NCBI GenBank assembly: GCA_024635485.1
Contig: JAGXIV010000039.1
Span: forward strand, 1 to 34,403
Direction: 5' to 3'
From: a bacterium
Lineage (GTDB): Bacteria; Patescibacteriota; Gracilibacteria; BD1-5; UBA6164
DNA length: 34,403 bases
The notes under the pieces were generated by a model. It saw only the letters and a program-made list of their open reading frames with translations, was not told where the DNA came from and did not search any database. This document shows, piece by piece, positions 32,022 to 34,403 of the stretch. Within the stretch, counting starts at the first letter, position 1. The number at the start of each line of letters is the position of its first letter. A program made the position numbers and the translations under genes.

Positions 32022-32930
32022 ATGCAGAAGAATGTCATTATGTATTTTCCACTAAAAAATGAAAATATAGCTCTTACTCATCCATATCAGGAACTTATTC
32101 AGGCCGAAGAAAAGCAAAATACACTTTTGCAATCTTTTCCTGAAACTGTATCTGTATTTATGGCTCGTTGAGAACACAGTTATCTGTGATGAGAAAAATT
32201 TAATCCTCAATTTCAAAAGTTCTGAGATACATGGATTCCTTATTCTTGAACAATAAGTGCAGACTTAGTATTAGGTTTTGCTATTCCAGCTTGAGTAAAA
32301 AATATATTCAATACGATGTACTCTTTGACTAGAAATAAACAAAATATAGAAAAGATATTTCCAGAAATAACTCTTCACTCACAATTATGTCAGAATTATC
32401 AAGTCATAGAAAAGAAATTTCCTCTCATAAAATCTCATCTAAAAGTATTAAAACCGAGAGATGGGACTCGCAGCAGATGAATATTTATTTGAGAAAATAT
32501 TCCAAAAGAAGAACTTTTTCTACCAAATAATTTCCCATACATTATTCAAGAATTTTTTGATACTTCTCATTGATTTTATGAGTTTCCGTGACTTCATGAT
32601 TGTAGAATCATACTATTAGATTGAGAGATTATTTGAAAATTTTTACGTCAACCAGAAGCTTGAAAATATACGGCAAATAGTTTTAGAAATGGAGGTTTTA
32701 TAAATCTCAAAGATTGGGAAATACCGAGTGAACTTCAAAAAATAATTAATAGGATTGAATCCTACTGCGAAACAAGGTTTAAACACAGATATTATTCCAT
32801 TGACGTATGACAATGACCGAATTGAGAAATAAAAATATTTGAGCTTAATTCTGCTCCATGACTTACTAACGACACCATTTCAAAAAAGCTATGAGACTAT
32901 ATTGTAAAAAATATCTTGAAAGTCTTTTAA
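32022..32930 (+). CDS. ATP-grasp family protein (RimK/glutathione-synthase-like)
   Basis: A 302-residue protein with an ATP-grasp core in the second half: PYIIQEFFDTSHGFYEFPG (family Q.F), HDCRIILLDGEIIGKFLRQP (family DIR...V......R), TANSFRNGGFINL, and the Mg-binding YSIDVGQGPNGEIKIFELNSAPGLTN (family D........EIN..PG). The N-terminal part (residues 1-130) has ten or so UGA = Gly and no recognised family. ATP-grasp enzymes form amide or thioester bonds with ATP; RimK adds Glu to proteins. The exact substrate is unknown. It is coupled to recR (1-nt gap). Confidence 0.82.
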
Positions 32931-32970
32931 TTTTATTTAGACTGGAAATATATTTATTAATTGGTTTTTT

Positions 32971-33204
32971 ATGTCTGAATATGCTCCACCTCCTCCAAAA
33001 GTTCGCGTAACCAAGGCTCAACTTCGTAAACAACAAGAGGCTTATAGACTGGCAGAACAACTTGCAGAAGATCATAGTAAAGAGGAAGAAGATGAGAAAA
33101 AAAAGGATGTTGAAATACTTGAAAAAAAAAATAGATGATGCATTTTAGGCATCATCTATTTTTATATATATTTAATCATTCCAGATAGCACATCTAAACC
33201 CTAA
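32971..33204 (+). CDS. Small charged protein, uncertain 3' end
   Basis: Residues 1-53 (MSEYAPPPPKVRVTKAQLRK...) are highly charged and helical, rich in Glu/Lys; no family recognised. Codons then enter an A10 run (33122-33131) and, with UGA = Gly, the frame reads on through a terminator hairpin to TAA at 33202, adding a hydrophobic tail (GCILGIIYFYIYLIIP) that overlaps the opposite gene by 33 bp. With a shift of one extra A (or two fewer) the frame would stop at TAG (33132-33134), a more natural end just before the hairpin. Which end is used cannot be decided from sequence alone. Confidence 0.5.
33126..33164. terminator. Hairpin terminator between convergent genes
   Basis: AAAATAGATGATGC-attttag-GCATCATCTATTTTT, a 14-bp stem with T runs on the plus strand and A runs giving T on the minus strand. 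Confidence 0.85.
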
Positions 33205-34403
33205 GAATCAATGTATATCAGTCGCATTGATATCATAGGTAGCATATCGAGATAAATCAATTGAATAGATTCAGGTATTTTGTTGATCATAGGCTGTTCC
33301 TCCTCTCAAGAAAGGATTACCAGTATCTCCTTGTCATTTTGCAACTGTCCCCATACCTTGAGCCTTTCAAAATCAAAATGCTGATCCATATTTCTTCATA
33401 TCAGCAGCAGCATAAACTCCGTCAGCGTCCCAAGTAGTAGTTGGAGATGAATTTGCTACTGATGTTTGTCATGTCGCAAATCACGCTCAACTGCGAGAGC
33501 TGTCTTTATTAACATGTTCCCAAAGATTTCAAGCTATATCCCAAATGACCTTTCCATTTGAAAGGGTATGTCCTCTCTTGCTATTACAATTTTCATTTAC
33601 TCCAGGTCCAGTCTTCGTTCCTCTTGGTCGTGTTTCAGTATTTCAACCATTTGCATTACATCAAAGTGTCGTATCGTTTGAGACTCCATTATAGAGAAAT
33701 CATTCTCCTACTTTTCCTGTAGACCAATTTTTTGAAACTGATTCTATATTTCGTGCAATAGTCATCCATTCTTGATCATTCACGAGGTGATATCAAGGTC
33801 ACATATTTTTACATTCACGAATAGCACTTTCTTGGGTTATTTCCGCAATAGGATATTTTCATTTTTTTGATACTAACTTCTTTCCAGATATATATTTTAC
33901 TGAATTTGATTCACCAGATTGAGTTGTAGTGTTCGGAGTGTCTGCATCCTCATAGGTCATTTCGTACTGCGCGACACAAAAACCTTCTTTTTGGAACTCT
34001 TCATTTCCTGGAATCCCTACAAATCAAACAGGACATTCATCTTTGGCTTTTCAAAATGTTCGAGTAGATGCAAGTGCGTAGAGCGCATATCAAGAGGCAG
34101 TAAGACTTTGAGTATCTGAAAAATTAATCGTAACATTTTTAGTAGTACTGATAAGTTCAAGTGAACTTGAAGGATATACTTCCTGAACGGGTTTCCCTGT
34201 TTCTGTATCTATCATTATTCCCAGTTTACTTCCATAAGTAATCAAAACCTTATCATTCGGAAGAAGTGTAGTATTATTAGCAATTGCATTTTCGAGATAC
34301 CCAGCTAATTGAATATTTTTTCTATCACTCGACACTAAGTACAAATAATTACTCCCATCTTGTGGATCTACTCAACCATTTGTATAATCTATTGTTTCCA
34401 GTG
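33172..34403 (-). CDS. Secreted FGE/SUMF1-like domain protein (5' end outside window)
   Basis: At least 410 residues; the start lies beyond the window. The last 200 residues resemble the formylglycine-generating-enzyme (SUMF1) fold: CVAQYEMTYEDADT, YPIAEITQESAIRECKNMG, HLVNDQEWMTIARN, KVIWDIAGNLWEHV (family G.V.EW..D), GDTGNPFLRGGTAYD and GFLGFRCAIWND (family GFR...). The middle part is Ser/Thr/Gly-rich, with a hydrophobic LYALASTRTF. The family uses such domains as lectin-like or carbohydrate-binding surface modules as well as true enzymes; no catalytic cysteine pair is evident. About 20 UGA = Gly. Confidence 0.75.

Overview
The window reads as a chromosomal segment of an AT-rich Patescibacteria/CPR bacterium of the Gracilibacteria or Absconditabacteria (SR1) type. 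The deciding evidence is the genetic code. Almost every conserved protein (IF-3, L35, L20, DnaK, PurC, TrmD, LeuRS, trigger factor, RuvA, NrdR, L1, SufB/C/S, RsmH, RecR) is broken by in-frame TGA exactly where its family has glycine, and reads through cleanly if UGA = Gly (NCBI translation table 25). All coordinates below use that code, so only TAA and TAG are stops.

Layout. 1-1.5 kb: translation cluster rpsT-infC-rpmI-rplT. 1.5-2.1 kb: two small convergent unknown genes. 2.1-4.2 kb: dnaK alone behind a CIRCE operator. 4.3-5.3 kb: a solitary purC (minus). 5.3-6.2 kb: no protein gene, but three transcription units with promoter and terminator that look like structured small RNAs. 6.3-9.5 kb: an anchored surface protein, an nhaA antiporter that looks recently acquired from a standard-code organism, and a BaiN/HI0933-type flavoprotein. 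9.5-11.4 kb: gmk-trmD-zinc-ribbon membrane protein. 11.4-15.3 kb (minus): a YgjV-like membrane protein and a LeuRS with a HAM1/ITPase-like domain inserted. 15.3-16.1 kb: two T4SS-pilin-like proteins. 16.2-18.2 kb: O-methyltransferase and trigger factor. 18.4-20.0 kb: type IV pilin-like protein and a pyruvyl-transferase-like protein. 20.0-21.4 kb: ruvA, yidD, nrdR. 21.5-24.3 kb: a repetitive secreted protein, rplA, and a cupredoxin lipoprotein. 24.3-29.6 kb (minus): SUF operon sufC-sufB-sufA-like-sufD-sufS-sufU-rrf2. 30-33 kb: rsmH-ftsL-like, then recR-ATP-grasp, then a small charged protein. 33.2 kb to the end: a secreted FGE/SUMF1-like protein, cut by the window edge.

How the parts fit: most genes are core informational or house-keeping (translation, chaperones, Fe-S assembly, recombination, division), mixed with surface functions typical of an episymbiont (pilins, lipoprotein, repetitive secreted protein, sugar pyruvylation). 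Heat-shock control is shown by CIRCE, and Fe-S control is suggested by an Rrf2 regulator inside the suf operon. The most unusual items are the LeuRS-HAM1 chimera, the UGA-free GC-rich nhaA, the small-RNA island, an atypical SufU, and a repeated architecture in which convergent genes share one TTAA for both stop codons. Two genes (leuS and the O-methyltransferase) carry an apparent one-base deletion in an A5 run; this may be real or an assembly error. No rRNA, tRNA, CRISPR array or insertion sequence was recognised.
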